In this document: piece after piece, positions 1 to 9,324 of the stretch | Layout of the letters: every line of letters starts with the position of its first letter | Position numbering within the stretch: the first letter of the stretch is position 1 | Assembly: GCA_902806355.1 (NCBI GenBank) | Contig: CADCWI010000092.1 | Span: forward strand, 80,823 to 144,822 | Reading direction: 5' to 3' | Source of the DNA: an uncultured Thermomicrobiales bacterium | GTDB lineage: Bacteria; Chloroflexota; Chloroflexia; Thermomicrobiales; UBA6265 | DNA length: 64,000 nt | The notes under the pieces: generated by a model | Told to the model about the DNA's origin: nothing | The model's input: only the letters and a program-made list of their open reading frames with translations | Databases searched by the model: none | Made by a program: the position numbers and the translations under genes

Positions 1-1
1 C

Positions 2-1024
2 CGGCCGCTGGTGATCGGCCCTGGGTCATGGTTGGTGGATCGGTTCGATACGCGACGACTGCTGTTCATCGCCCGCGCCATGAGTGTGGCCGGCCTTCTG
101 ATCGCCGCGTTCGCCGATGCATGGCCCTTGCTGTTTCTGACTGTTATTACCGGCGCCATCGGCGAGCTGGTGTTTCCGGCAATCCAGACGTATGTCGCGG
201 ACCATGCCGGCGAGAACCCGGTGCGTGCCTTCACCATGGTGATCTCGGTCGGTCCGAGTGTCGCGCTGGTCGTGACACCACTTGTCTCCGGTCTGCTGAT
301 TTCCATTGCCGGCATTCCGGCTGCCTTCATACTTGCGGCAACGATGACCGTAGCAGGCATGCTCTTCGTCAGCCGGATGTCCTTCGCGAGGGTAGAGCAC
401 GATGATGATGCCGGGCATTCCGCATCGTATCGAAGAGCTTGGCAGACGCCAGCGATCCGCAAGATCGTGCTTTTCCACGGATGCACCATCATCTCGCTGG
501 CCATCGGCTCATCGCTGATTCCGAACTTTCTCGCCGTCGAACGTGAATACGATCCTGCCCTCGTCTCCATTCTGAGCGCCGCCGCCGCAGTCGGTACGAT
601 CGGCTACGGTGTCATTGCCGCGCGCAACAAGCGACTCCGCCGGGCGCCAATCCTGGCGGCAGTCGTTGCCGCGACGTGCACGGCGGTAGGGTACCTGCTA
701 TTCGCCACCCAGTCCCTCGTGGCGGTCGTTGCTGTCGCCTTCCTGCTCCGAGGCGGTCTCTTCTCCGCATGGACCTTCTACCTGGCGGCTATAGGAAACG
801 CGGCCCCTCGATATCTTCGTCCCCGGGCGTTCGCGATCGTGGAAATCGTCGGTGGCAGCGCGATTTCGTTCGGGCCGATCATCGCCGCTCAGTTGTGGCT
901 CATCGATCCGCACGCACCGTTCTTCGTCGCGTCGGCGCTCACCGGTATCACCATACTCTGGGTTCTCCGATCGAACGCTGAGACCGTACCGACGACGGTA
1001 TCATCACCGGTCCCAAATGACTGA
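2..1024 (+). CDS. MFS transporter, 5' end cut by window edge
   Basis: Major facilitator superfamily permease of the cytoplasmic membrane; substrate unknown. The frame is open back to base 2, so the true start lies outside the window. The visible N-terminus already shows a motif A-like loop (GPGSWLVDRFDTRR), which normally sits between helices 2 and 3, so roughly 50 residues are missing. About ten strongly hydrophobic segments follow, with a charged central loop near residues 125-150 typical of the inter-domain linker. Family level is clear, but nothing here defines the cargo. The next gene, gcvPB, is about 200 bases downstream and probably independent. Confidence 0.85.
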   Translation, partial: RPLVIGPGSWLVDRFDTRRLLFIARAMSVAGLLIAAFADAWPLLFLTVITGAIGELVFPAIQTYVADHAGENPVRAFTMVISVGPSVALVVTPLVSGLLISIAGIPAAFILAATMTVAGMLFVSRMSFARVEHDDDAGHSASYRRAWQTPAIRKIVLFHGCTIISLAIGSSLIPNFLAVEREYDPALVSILSAAAAVGTIGYGVIAARNKRLRRAPILAAVVAATCTAVGYLLFATQSLVAVVAVAFLLRGGLFSAWTFYLAAIGNAAPRYLRPRAFAIVEIVGGSAISFGPIIAAQLWLIDPHAPFFVASALTGITILWVLRSNAETVPTTVSSPVPND

Positions 1025-1221
1025 ATGCCGGGAGGTGATTCTCCATTCAGGACTGGGCAGGACAGGCAGGGAAGGCGGTCACTATGCCCCCGCGTGATGG
1101 GACGGCGACGTGCTACCATCGCTTTGGAATCGGCGTCGCAACGCCCCACATGCCGTGCTCGATCACTCCCACATTCCAACCTCATAGAATCACGTCAACT
1201 TTCAGGTACGGAGATGGCTCA

Positions 1222-2706
1222 ATGGCGGTAGAACCCTTGATCTTCGAACTCAGCAAGCCCGGCCGGCGGGCCGTCCGCTTCCCGACGCCGGACGTTCCGG
1301 AAACACCCCTCCCCGACGAGATGCGGCGGGATTCGCTGGACTGGCCTGAGGTCAGCGAGATCGATGTGATTCGACACTTCACGCGGGTGAGCCAGAAGAA
1401 CCACGCGATCGACATCAACACTTACCCGCTCGGGTCATGCACGATGAAGTACAACCCGAAGATCAACGAAGCCGTGGCCCGGTATCCAGGCTTTGCCCGG
1501 CTGCATCCATACCAGCCAGAGCGCACGGTCCAGGGCGCACTCGAGCTCATGTATGAGCTACAGGTGATGCTGGCCGAGATCTCGGGGTTCCACTCGGTCA
1601 CGCTGCAGCCGGCGGCCGGTGCCCACGGTGAGCTGACGGGGTGCCTGATCATCCGCGCCTACCACCTCGAGCGTGGCGACCCCCAGCGCACCAAGATGCT
1701 GATCCCCGATTCGGCGCACGGAACGAACCCGGCGACCGCGCGCATGGCCGGGTTCGATGTGGTGACCGTGCCTTCCGACACGCGCGGCAACGCGGACCTG
1801 GAGAAGCTTCGAGAACTCGTCGGCCCGGATACGGCCGGGTTGATGATCACCAACCCGAACACGCTCGGCCTGTGGGACGAGCATGTCCACGAGATCGTCG
1901 ATGTGGTGCATGAAGCCGGCGGGCTCGTCTACAACGACGGGGCGAACTTCAACGCGATTCTAGGGATCGCCCGGCCCGGCGACCTCGAGATCGATATCAT
2001 GCATTACAACCTCCACAAGACATTCTCGACTCCGCACGGCGGCGGCGGTCCGGGATCGGGTCCGGTTGGTGTCACGGAGCAGCTCGCCAGGTTCCTGCCG
2101 GGCCCCCGCGTGCGTCGCGATAACGAAGCGGCCGAGCCGCGCTATGAATGGTTCGAGCCCGAAAACAGCATCGGCCAGCTTCATTCGTTCCACGGCAACT
2201 TCGGTATGCATGTGCGCGCCTATACCTACATCCGCATGCACGGCGCGGCGGGACTCCGGCAGATCAGCGAGGATGCCGTCCTCAACGCGAATTACCTCCT
2301 GGCGAAGCTGCGTGACCGCTTCGATCTCGCCTACGATCGGACCTGCATGCACGAGTTCGTGCTCTCCGGTAACCGGCAGAAGCGTCAGGGAGCGAGAACG
2401 CTCGACATTGCAAAGCGGCTGCTCGATTTCGGCGTGCATCCGCCCACGACCTACTTCCCGCTGATCGTGCCGGAAGCGCTTATGATCGAGCCGACGGAGA
2501 CGGAATCAAAAGAGTCGCTCGACTTTTTCGCCGACGCAATGCTGCAGATAGCCGACGAGATCGAGAACGACCTCGAACGCGTGACGGCTGCTCCGCACAC
2601 GACGGAGTACAAGCGTCTCGACGAAGTTGGAGCGAATCGTACCCTGGACGTGCGCTGGATCCCGGAGAAGGTCGCGGAGCGAGAGCTGGCCGCTGTCGCC
2701 GACTGA
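1222..2706 (+). CDS. gcvPB: Glycine dehydrogenase (decarboxylating) subunit 2, P-protein beta
   Basis: PLP-dependent half of the split P-protein of the glycine cleavage system. With GcvPA and lipoyl-GcvH it decarboxylates glycine and passes on the aminomethyl group. The sequence has the N-terminal [10 protein letters not shown] region, the GSCTMKYNP motif and the [16 protein letters not shown] segment, whose lysine (about residue 266) should bind PLP. I chose ATG 1222 because GGAG lies 8 bases upstream. An in-frame start at 1084 would add 46 residues with no family resemblance. At 494 residues the length is normal. gcvPA, gcvT and gcvH are not adjacent, which is unusual since gcvPA normally precedes this gene. 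A strong terminator follows. Confidence 0.95.
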   Translation: MAVEPLIFELSKPGRRAVRFPTPDVPETPLPDEMRRDSLDWPEVSEIDVIRHFTRVSQKNHAIDINTYPLGSCTMKYNPKINEAVARYPGFARLHPYQPERTVQGALELMYELQVMLAEISGFHSVTLQPAAGAHGELTGCLIIRAYHLERGDPQRTKMLIPDSAHGTNPATARMAGFDVVTVPSDTRGNADLEKLRELVGPDTAGLMITNPNTLGLWDEHVHEIVDVVHEAGGLVYNDGANFNAILGIARPGDLEIDIMHYNLHKTFSTPHGGGGPGSGPVGVTEQLARFLPGPRVRRDNEAAEPRYEWFEPENSIGQLHSFHGNFGMHVRAYTYIRMHGAAGLRQISEDAVLNANYLLAKLRDRFDLAYDRTCMHEFVLSGNRQKRQGARTLDIAKRLLDFGVHPPTTYFPLIVPEALMIEPTETESKESLDFFADAMLQIADEIENDLERVTAAPHTTEYKRLDEVGANRTLDVRWIPEKVAERELAAVAD

Positions 2707-2779
2707 CATTGCGTGATGACCTCGACCACCGTGTTCTGAGGTCCCCGAGCACGTCATTCGAGTCATCCCGAATGTACTG

Positions 2780-2820
2780 AAAGAGCGATATCCACGGTCG
2801 ACCGTGGATATCGCTCTTTT
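2780..2820 (+). terminator. Intrinsic terminator after gcvPB (perfect 40-base palindrome)
   Basis: Two 20-base arms, 2780-2799 and 2800-2819, are exact reverse complements with no spacer. A short T-rich run (TTTTCTTTC) follows on the plus strand. The position 73 bases after the gcvPB stop fits a terminator. The minus strand has a weaker T run after the hairpin. Confidence 0.85.
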
Positions 2821-3227
2821 CTTTCGTCACTGGCAAGCACCCCGGTTGCCCTACCGTTCGGTCTGCCAGCTACAACAACATGCGCGTGAGCATCCTCGAA
2901 CACGTCCGGCCCTGTGACCTTGCCGGTACTAGCCATGACGTGTCCACGCAACGCCGTCCTTCCTGCCAACCTTGCACGGTACCGACACCAGCAACAGACT
3001 CGTCGCCGTCCGGATGTGCAGGGTGCGAGTCATGGCCAGTGAGCGGATGAATGATTTCGAGCGCAGAACTCCCAAGGGAGATCGGGCGCAGCTCGGTGCT
3101 CCAATCTATAGAGCTTTGCGACTCGGGTCGTACATCATGCCAATTCCCAGGCAAGGGATCCGTTGGACTGGCTAATGACGCTGAGAACCCAAGGTGTGCA
3201 TGTCTCCCTCTCCCGGGAGGTCCACCC
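2821..3227. other. Gene-free interval between gcvPB and the GH38 gene
   Basis: About 400 bases between two converging genes. The short open frames on both strands lack ribosome-binding sites and recognisable protein features. No tRNA, repeat or riboswitch was recognised. Confidence 0.5.
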
Positions 3228-5876
3228 TCACGTTTGCCGAAGTTGCATTCGCAGCGTAGCCAGCGCGCGGGGGCCCATCGGGATGGCCACCGCACCGTCC
3301 TCTACAGTCAGGTCCGCCGGTGAGGCTCCAAGAATGTCGCAGCTGGCGGCATTCTCCAACCGCAAGGCAGAGGACCCCACAGTTGCGGTAGTGTGTTCAT
3401 CCGATGCGTTCAGGAGCCGGAGAAAGACCGCATCACCTTCGGACCAGATGTGAAGCGTGAGCACGGGGGCTTCGGGGAGTGCCAAGAGGGACCCGGTGGG
3501 CGGCAACGGCGTTCCCTCAACTGGCGGCTCGAACAAGTGATGAACGAGCGTCGGTGAAGCGGCGTCCAAACCGACGCGATGGGCTGCGGCCTCGTTGAAT
3601 CCACCGGCATGTGGCAGAAGGCGATACCGCGCTCCAACCATTCCTGGCTGGTGGGCTCGGAAGTTGGTCTCCCAATAGTTGTTCGTCACCCAACCAAGCA
3701 ACATCGCTCTCGGCAGATCGATCGTTTCCAGATCAGCACCGAAGGTGAAGTCACCGAGTTGAACCAACGGCGCATCCGGGCAGGCTACCGTGACCCCGAA
3801 ATCGCTGTTCGAGAGATCGACCCAGCCCTGCACCGTGTAGAAGTCCCGACACGATCGGGGCAGTTGATCGAGATCCGCTCGCATGGCTTGGCCTCCAAGA
3901 TCGAGACGGGCGACTGCACCAGGCACTGCCAGGGGAAATGCGATGTACGTCGCCTCCGGTGCTGATTCGAGCCCCATTTCCCAAATTGAAGTGCACTCGA
4001 TCCAGTCGGCAAACGCGGGAAGATAGGTGCGCTGGTGCAGCTCCGATCCGTTCGGAAGCTCGAGCCGCTGCAACACGTCAACGCCATCTGCCCTGTGCTC
4101 CACCCGGTGCGCGAGCAGCCGTACCGGTCCCTGCCGCTGTGCGGGCCATCCGGGTCGCCATCCCCGTTTCAATCCGAGCCGCCGTTCCACCGGAGCCCAC
4201 ATCGCTCGTCGTGGATTCTCCTCCTCCGTAGCCTCCGGAACTGGGCGTTCATGCACCCATCCTCCGAGCGGCCAGCCCGCCCCCGGATCCACGAGTTCCC
4301 GGTCCAACGCCTTGCAGTACCAGCCCGAGATTCCTCCGGACTCCCGATCGAATGTGATGCGGTGATCGGACGTTTCGACGATCGCGTCGTCAGAGACATC
4401 CGCTGTCGGAGGAGCGGTCGTTCCCCGTCTGATTACGGTGTAGCCGAAGGCAGGCACTGTCACGGGCACCATATTGGTGCGAGCAGCGTCGATCTGGTCA
4501 TTTCCGAACGCGACGGCCCGGACCGCCGGCATCCTGTCCATCGAATGCCGGGCAGCCGTTGAATCATCCGGCCTGCCTCTCATTTCCTGTTCAACATGCT
4601 CGCCAACCGGAACTGTCACGGTCCGGGGAAACGGCAAGGCATTGAAAACAAGCAGTGCATCGTCGGGCGATCGCTCGACGCGCCGCGCCACCTCTGCCAC
4701 AGCGTCCCGGGCGAGCAAGGTGGAGAGACTTCGCGCCGTATAAGCGTAGTTGGCCTTGTGGTTCCACTGACTGACCGTGTCCTCATCGTGTGGTCGCCGG
4801 ACGCTGTTGTCTGCACCCCAGGTGTGCTCATCGAAAAGGTGCAGCGCGTCCCATGCACGGGCACGGGTTCCGGACGCCGCCTGCCTCGCGGGCTCCGCGT
4901 CACCGCACAACGTGTCCAGCGCGATCGCGGCCGCATCAGCGGCGCGAAGACGATGCCGGCTGGCCCTGTTGATCGTCACCTCTCGGGCGCTGGAACCGCA
5001 ACCGAAGTTCCAGTAATCCGTCCAGTCACCCCGGTAGACGGGAAGGCGATCGGCATGCGGTTCGACCGCTGACCACCAGTCACTCGGAAGCGCAACCCGG
5101 AGTCGCGGAGTGCCCACCTGGTCGTTCCACTCCCGTACAAACGAAGAAAGTGTCGGGCAGGCCGGCCCATTGTCGCCGAAAGCATCGTAGATCTGAAGCA
5201 TGAGAACCGGCAGATCATACTGGCGTTCGCGCAGCCAGGAGTCGATCCGCGGCCACCAGGTGTCGCGAAAGTCTTCGATTCGCTCGCCGATTCCCGCCTC
5301 CCGCGCGAAGGCATAATCCCATCCATTCCAGGCTAGGATCGACCGGCCACTTGGCCCTTCCCAATGAAAGGCATTGGGCCAGGCGAGCGGGGAGCCACCA
5401 AAGTGGATATTGGTCGCCATCGAGAATCCGGAAATTCCCGCGTCGATCAAGACATCCACCAAGGGCCAGTTCTGGCCATTGACGTCACTGTTCACCGCGT
5501 GGCGAATGGGAATCCCGAGCGACTCCCGGAGATATCGCACCGGAGCCAGAGTCTCGATGACCTGGCTCGTATCGGCGAGAGGCGTCATGTTCAGATACAT
5601 GCCCGTGACCTCGATCCGACCAGCGTGGACCAGTTCGACGAACCGGTCTACCCGCGGCTCAGGCGCTGACTCCAGCCAGTGCATGAGCATCGCGGTCGTC
5701 TCCACGGTCCACCGGAACGCATCGTCGGACTCGCTGTCCGCATCGCGCTCGCACTGATCGAGCGCGGTATCGATGAAGCGACGATGAAGGTCCCAGACAA
5801 TCGGTTGGTCATGCGTGTATCCGATGTCGGTATGGCTGTGGTGGATCAGGTAGATGGTCTCAATCCCGGAGTACAT
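3228..5876 (-). CDS. Glycoside hydrolase family 38-like (alpha-mannosidase-type) protein
   Basis: Probable GH38-type glycosidase of 882 residues, with no signal peptide and so likely cytoplasmic. The N-terminus IHHSHTDIGYTH matches the zinc-binding His-x-Asp strand of GH38 (H15 and D17 here). Further on, the NSDVNGQNW segment near residue 138 occupies the region of the nucleophile loop, and the C-terminal half looks like the beta-sandwich domains of the family. Start: ATG at 5876 with AAGGGG about 6 bases upstream; an in-frame TTG 24 bases earlier lacks a good site. The sequence is diverged from classical mannosidases, so substrate is not assigned. It stands alone, with no sugar transporter or regulator next to it. 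Confidence 0.7.
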   Translation of the reverse strand: MYSGIETIYLIHHSHTDIGYTHDQPIVWDLHRRFIDTALDQCERDADSESDDAFRWTVETTAMLMHWLESAPEPRVDRFVELVHAGRIEVTGMYLNMTPLADTSQVIETLAPVRYLRESLGIPIRHAVNSDVNGQNWPLVDVLIDAGISGFSMATNIHFGGSPLAWPNAFHWEGPSGRSILAWNGWDYAFAREAGIGERIEDFRDTWWPRIDSWLRERQYDLPVLMLQIYDAFGDNGPACPTLSSFVREWNDQVGTPRLRVALPSDWWSAVEPHADRLPVYRGDWTDYWNFGCGSSAREVTINRASRHRLRAADAAAIALDTLCGDAEPARQAASGTRARAWDALHLFDEHTWGADNSVRRPHDEDTVSQWNHKANYAYTARSLSTLLARDAVAEVARRVERSPDDALLVFNALPFPRTVTVPVGEHVEQEMRGRPDDSTAARHSMDRMPAVRAVAFGNDQIDAARTNMVPVTVPAFGYTVIRRGTTAPPTADVSDDAIVETSDHRITFDRESGGISGWYCKALDRELVDPGAGWPLGGWVHERPVPEATEEENPRRAMWAPVERRLGLKRGWRPGWPAQRQGPVRLLAHRVEHRADGVDVLQRLELPNGSELHQRTYLPAFADWIECTSIWEMGLESAPEATYIAFPLAVPGAVARLDLGGQAMRADLDQLPRSCRDFYTVQGWVDLSNSDFGVTVACPDAPLVQLGDFTFGADLETIDLPRAMLLGWVTNNYWETNFRAHQPGMVGARYRLLPHAGGFNEAAAHRVGLDAASPTLVHHLFEPPVEGTPLPPTGSLLALPEAPVLTLHIWSEGDAVFLRLLNASDEHTTATVGSSALRLENAASCDILGASPADLTVEDGAVAIPMGPRALATLRMQLRQT

Positions 5877-6246
5877 GCATGACCCCTTCTCGCTGTCCAA
5901 GGATGACCGTCATTCACAGCGGAACGTTGGGCTGATTCCTCCGCCGCCGAAGGCGAAGTCATCGGGCGACAGCGGCTCATCGATCGCCTCACGATCGCCC
6001 GTAGTGAATTGCGGCAGCTGCGTCGCGCAAAGCGCATCCGACGCTGCCAGAACCTGACGTCACGCGTAGAAGGCCGGAGTAGCCCTTTCCTCGACAGGCA
6101 ATTACGTAGGGATCGGGCGGGTGCGGTCGGTCGTATTGCTCGGAATGACAACGATACGGGAACACCGTTCGAGGTCAGGACAGTCGATACGCCAGTAAGA
6201 TGTCCGATCCCACCTCGCTTCTACTTTCTTATGACGACGTTCACGG
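5877..6246. other. Gene-free interval between leuS and the GH38 gene
   Basis: About 370 bases. A plus-strand frame across roughly 5915-6080 reads as plausible protein-like sequence (EGEVIGRQRLIDRL and so on) but has no ATG or GTG start and no ribosome-binding site. It could be a gene remnant or chance in a GC-rich genome. No terminator with a T run was seen after leuS. Confidence 0.4.
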
Positions 6247-8763
6247 TTACTTGGCGACGAAGTTGACCATTCGACCCGGCACGAACACCTCGCGGACGAC
6301 CGTTTTCCCTTCCAGGTGCTCAGCGACCCGCTGGCTCGCCTTTGCCATCGTCAGCACCTCGGATTCGGTGGCGTCGGCGTCGACAGTCAGCTTGTCACGA
6401 ACCTTGCCGTTGACCTGCACCGGAATCTCGACCGTCCGCACCGCCGCCAGTGACGCAATCCAGACAGGCCAGCTCTGCTGGTGCACCGAGTAAGGCTTCC
6501 CGAGGCGACTCCACATCTCCTCCGCCGCGTATGGCGTGCTCGGGGCCATCAGCAGCGTCAGCGTTTCCATCGCTTCTCGCCATGCCGGCGTCCGGGTCAG
6601 CAGTCCGTCCTTCTGCTTCATGAGCTCGTTCGTGAACTCAATCAGGGCAGCGATCATCGTGTTGAACTGAAAACCGTCCAGATCATCCGTCACCCGCTTG
6701 ATGGTGCGATGCGTTAGCGAACGCAGCCCATCAACGCCCTCGACCTTCTCGTCGTCAGCCGGGACAGAGGTTCCTGTTTCGGAGACCAGCTGGAAAGCCC
6801 GCCGAATGAACCGCTGCATTCCCGTGATTCCGCGATCGTTCCACGGCCCGCCCTGCTCCCACGGTCCCAGGAACATCAGGTGCAGCCGCAAGGCATCCGC
6901 GCCGTACTCCTCAACCAGTTCATCAGGGCCGATCTGCGTGCCGCGGCTCTTGCTCATCTTCGTGCCTTCGATCGACAGAATCATCCCCTGATTCCTGAGA
7001 CGCGTGAACGGCTCACTGTGATCGACCAGCCCGATATCCCGCAGGACCCGGGTGAAGAAGCGCGCATACAGGAGGTGCAGGATAGCGTGCTCGATGCCGC
7101 CGCAATACAGGTCGACGGGGGTCCACTGCTTTACCCGCTCGACATCGAAGGGCGCGCCTGCTTCTTCTGGGCTGGTGTAGCGATACCAGTACCAGGACGA
7201 ATCGACGAACGTATCCATCGTGTCCGTTTCCCGGCGCGCGTCACCGCCACAGGTTGGGCAGGTCGTGTGCAGAAACGCCTCATGGCTGACGAGCGGGCTC
7301 TGGCCGGTTGGAGCGAACTCGGCATCCAGCGGGAGCGTCACCGGCAGCTGGTCCTCGGGTACCGGTACGATCCCGCAAGAATCGCAGTAGACGATCGGAA
7401 TCGGCGTTCCCCAATACCGTTGCCGAGAGATCAGCCAGTCGCGCAGGCGGTAGCTAACTTCCGCCGAGCCTTTTCCCTGCTCGTCCAGCCACGAGATTAC
7501 CGTTGAGACACTCTCCGGTACGGGCGTCCCATCGAATGGACCGGAATTGACCATCTTGCCGGGGCCGACGTACGCATGGGACATGGTTGCCGGATCGAGA
7601 GCGACATCGCCCTCCGGCTGTATGACTACCCGGATCGGCAGGTCGAACGCCCGCGCGAAGGCGAAGTCCCGCTCGTCATGAGCCGGTACCGCCATGATCG
7701 CGCCTGTGCCGTAGCCCATCAGGACGTAATCGGCGATCCAGATCGGGATTCGCTCGTCATTGACCGGGTTGACGGCATAGGCTCCGGTGAACACGCCTGT
7801 CTTCGGATGCGCTTCGTCCGTCGACTGCCGCTCGATTTCCGTCTCTCTTCTCGTCCGGTCGATGTACGCCTCGACAGCGTCCCGCTGCTCGTTCGTGGTT
7901 ATCTGCGACACGAGCGGATGTTCCGGCGCCATCACCATGAACGTCGCGCCGAAGACGGTGTCCGGTCGCGTCGTGAAGACCTCCAGCGCCTCGCCGGTGT
8001 CGAGCGAGAACCGCAGACGCGCACCTTCGGAGCGCCCGATCCAGTTGCGCTGCATCACCTTGACACGGCTTGGCCAGTCGAGATCATCCAGGCCGGTCAG
8101 CAGTTGTTCGGCGTATTCGGTGATCCGAAAATACCACTGCTCAAGATCACGTTTGTAGACTTCCGCTCCACAACGCTCGCAGATGTTGCCTTCGAGCACC
8201 TGTTCGTTGGCCAGCACTGTCTGATCGTTCGGGCACCACCAGACCGGTCCCGCCGCCCGATATGCCAGGCCCCGTTTCAACATCTGCAGGAAGATCCACT
8301 GGTTCCAGTGGTAGAACTCCGGCATGCAGCTCGCGATCTCCCGGGACCAGTCGATCATCGTGCCCATCACGTCGTACTGGCGGCGCATCTGCCGGATGTT
8401 GTCGAGTGTCCACGTCGCCGGGTGGATGTTGTTCCGGATCGCAGCGTTTTCCGCTGGCAGACCGAACGCGTCGAACCCCATCGGGAAAAGGACGTTATGT
8501 CCACGCATGCGTTGTAGCCGGGCGAAGGTGTCCGGAATCGCGAACGCGTACCAGTGACCGACGTGAAGGATCCCTGACGGGTACGGGTACATCGTCAGCG
8601 AGAACCACTTCGGCTCCGGCCGATCATCTTCGACCCTGTACAGATCGGATTCCTGCCACGCCGCGCGCCATTTCGGCTCAACCACTGTTGAGTCATAGAC
8701 GTGTGCGTCATCGAAGCCCGCGCTCGATGGATGTTGCGAAGTCGTAGTGGCTGTCGACGCCAT
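6247..8763 (-). CDS. leuS: Leucyl-tRNA synthetase
   Basis: Class I aminoacyl-tRNA synthetase that charges tRNA-Leu. The HIGH-like motif is HVGH (residues 67-70, in YPSGILHVGHWY) and KMSKS lies near residue 610 (TKMSKSRG). A CP1 editing domain separates the two catalytic halves, and the zinc-finger-like CxxC pairs (WWCPNDQTVLANEQV region) are visible. Its 838 residues are normal for bacterial LeuRS. The first 20 or so residues (Ser/Thr/Ala-rich) precede the conserved core. Expression should depend on uncharged tRNA-Leu through the T-box leader upstream (8820-9175), which is unusual in containing a tRNA-Ala gene. Confidence 0.98.
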   Translation of the reverse strand: MASTATTTSQHPSSAGFDDAHVYDSTVVEPKWRAAWQESDLYRVEDDRPEPKWFSLTMYPYPSGILHVGHWYAFAIPDTFARLQRMRGHNVLFPMGFDAFGLPAENAAIRNNIHPATWTLDNIRQMRRQYDVMGTMIDWSREIASCMPEFYHWNQWIFLQMLKRGLAYRAAGPVWWCPNDQTVLANEQVLEGNICERCGAEVYKRDLEQWYFRITEYAEQLLTGLDDLDWPSRVKVMQRNWIGRSEGARLRFSLDTGEALEVFTTRPDTVFGATFMVMAPEHPLVSQITTNEQRDAVEAYIDRTRRETEIERQSTDEAHPKTGVFTGAYAVNPVNDERIPIWIADYVLMGYGTGAIMAVPAHDERDFAFARAFDLPIRVVIQPEGDVALDPATMSHAYVGPGKMVNSGPFDGTPVPESVSTVISWLDEQGKGSAEVSYRLRDWLISRQRYWGTPIPIVYCDSCGIVPVPEDQLPVTLPLDAEFAPTGQSPLVSHEAFLHTTCPTCGGDARRETDTMDTFVDSSWYWYRYTSPEEAGAPFDVERVKQWTPVDLYCGGIEHAILHLLYARFFTRVLRDIGLVDHSEPFTRLRNQGMILSIEGTKMSKSRGTQIGPDELVEEYGADALRLHLMFLGPWEQGGPWNDRGITGMQRFIRRAFQLVSETGTSVPADDEKVEGVDGLRSLTHRTIKRVTDDLDGFQFNTMIAALIEFTNELMKQKDGLLTRTPAWREAMETLTLLMAPSTPYAAEEMWSRLGKPYSVHQQSWPVWIASLAAVRTVEIPVQVNGKVRDKLTVDADATESEVLTMAKASQRVAEHLEGKTVVREVFVPGRMVNFVAK

Positions 8764-8819
8764 GGAGTTCCCTGTCTTCCTTGCCGGGTCAACCGCAAGA
8801 CCCGCAGTGCGTTAAATGC

Positions 8820-8851
8820 AAAAACACCTCCGTCCCGGTCAGGGACGAAGG
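8820..8851 (-). terminator. T-box-controlled intrinsic terminator of leuS
   Basis: Minus-strand hairpin with a 10-pair stem, CCTTCGTCCC against GGGACGGAGG (one G-T pair) and a 5-base loop, followed by TGTTTTTG. The TCCCT of its left arm can instead pair with AGGG of the T-box motif, giving the mutually exclusive antiterminator. Confidence 0.9.
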
Positions 8852-8923
8852 CGTTCGTGACGATCGCTTCCGCGGTACCACCCTGGTTGATCAACGCGAC
8901 GGCCGCTTCGACACGTTCCTGAG

Positions 8924-8996
8924 TGGAGCTGAGGGGGCTCGAACCCCTGACCTCAACACTGCCAGTGTTGCGCTCTCCCAGCTGAGCTACAGCCCC
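8924..8996 (-). tRNA. tRNA-Ala, anticodon GGC
   Basis: A 73-base cloverleaf on the minus strand. The acceptor stem GGGGCTG/CAGCTCC carries the G3-U70 wobble, the identity element of alanine tRNAs. The D arm (GTAGCTCAGCTGGGAGAGC), anticodon loop CTGGCAG and T arm with GTTCGAG are all intact. CCA is not encoded, unlike the tRNA-Arg and tRNA-fMet genes in this window. The gene lies inside the leuS T-box leader, in the same direction. Confidence 0.96.
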
Positions 8997-9247
8997 AGGA
9001 GCGTCGGTGTCGGACAACGACCGAGCGGTGATCCGCTCAGAACCCGATAACGGAGGCACCCGTCTTCAGCTCGCGTATGCTCACCGGAGAGGCTCACGGG
9101 CGAGTTCGACTCGTGACTGGCATCTTCCACCGCCCGATGCCTCGCTGAACTTGAGTCTACTACTCCCGATCGACGCCTGACCATCCTGTGCGATGGTCTC
9201 TTGCCGTTGCGAGATCCCGGCTTTGCGGGACCTCTCACGACGCCCAG

Positions 9248-9277
9248 AGTATAGAGTGCGTCGAAGAGGAGTGTCAA
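9248..9277 (-). promoter_or_regulatory. Sigma-70-type promoter of the leuS/tRNA-Ala transcript
   Basis: Minus strand: TTGACA at 9272-9277 and TATACT at 9248-9253, spaced by 18 bases. The predicted RNA start, near 9241, precedes two simple hairpins (for example GACCATC/GATGGTC at 9179-9198) and then T-box Stem I, so Stem I, tRNA and leuS share this promoter. Confidence 0.8.
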
Positions 9278-9324
9278 TTCAATGAGTCAGTTGCCATTCC
9301 GCGTTCGTGAAGGAAGGATCCGCA

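Larger units (their letters stand above)
8820..9175 (-). promoter_or_regulatory. T-box riboswitch leader of leuS, interrupted by a tRNA-Ala gene
   Basis: Read on the minus strand in transcript order. Stem I begins with GGGAGTAGTA (9158-9167), the S-turn/K-turn region. Its apical part AGCGAG...GGCGGTGGAAG lies at 9119-9146. The specifier segment GAA-CTC-GCCC (9093-9107) gives CUC, a leucine codon, at 9102-9104. Then come CCGTTATC (9046-9053), a GAGCGG/CCGCTC hairpin (9023-9038), the tRNA-Ala gene (8924-8996), a possible Stem III, the T-box motif AGGGTGGTACCGCG (8871-8884), and the terminator with CGTCCCT (8820-8851). All the pieces and their order match T-box leaders. The inserted tRNA is the anomaly. 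Confidence 0.93.

Noticed and set aside
1025..1221. Glycine riboswitch before gcvPB
   Set aside because: I looked for the paired aptamer folds and conserved purine-rich loops and did not find them.
5901..6266. Plus-strand reading frame with protein-like sequence near 5915-6080
   Set aside because: No start codon with a ribosome-binding site and no recognisable family. Listed only as a possible remnant.
7576..8517. 313-codon plus-strand frame inside leuS
   Set aside because: Antisense shadow of leuS with no family features.
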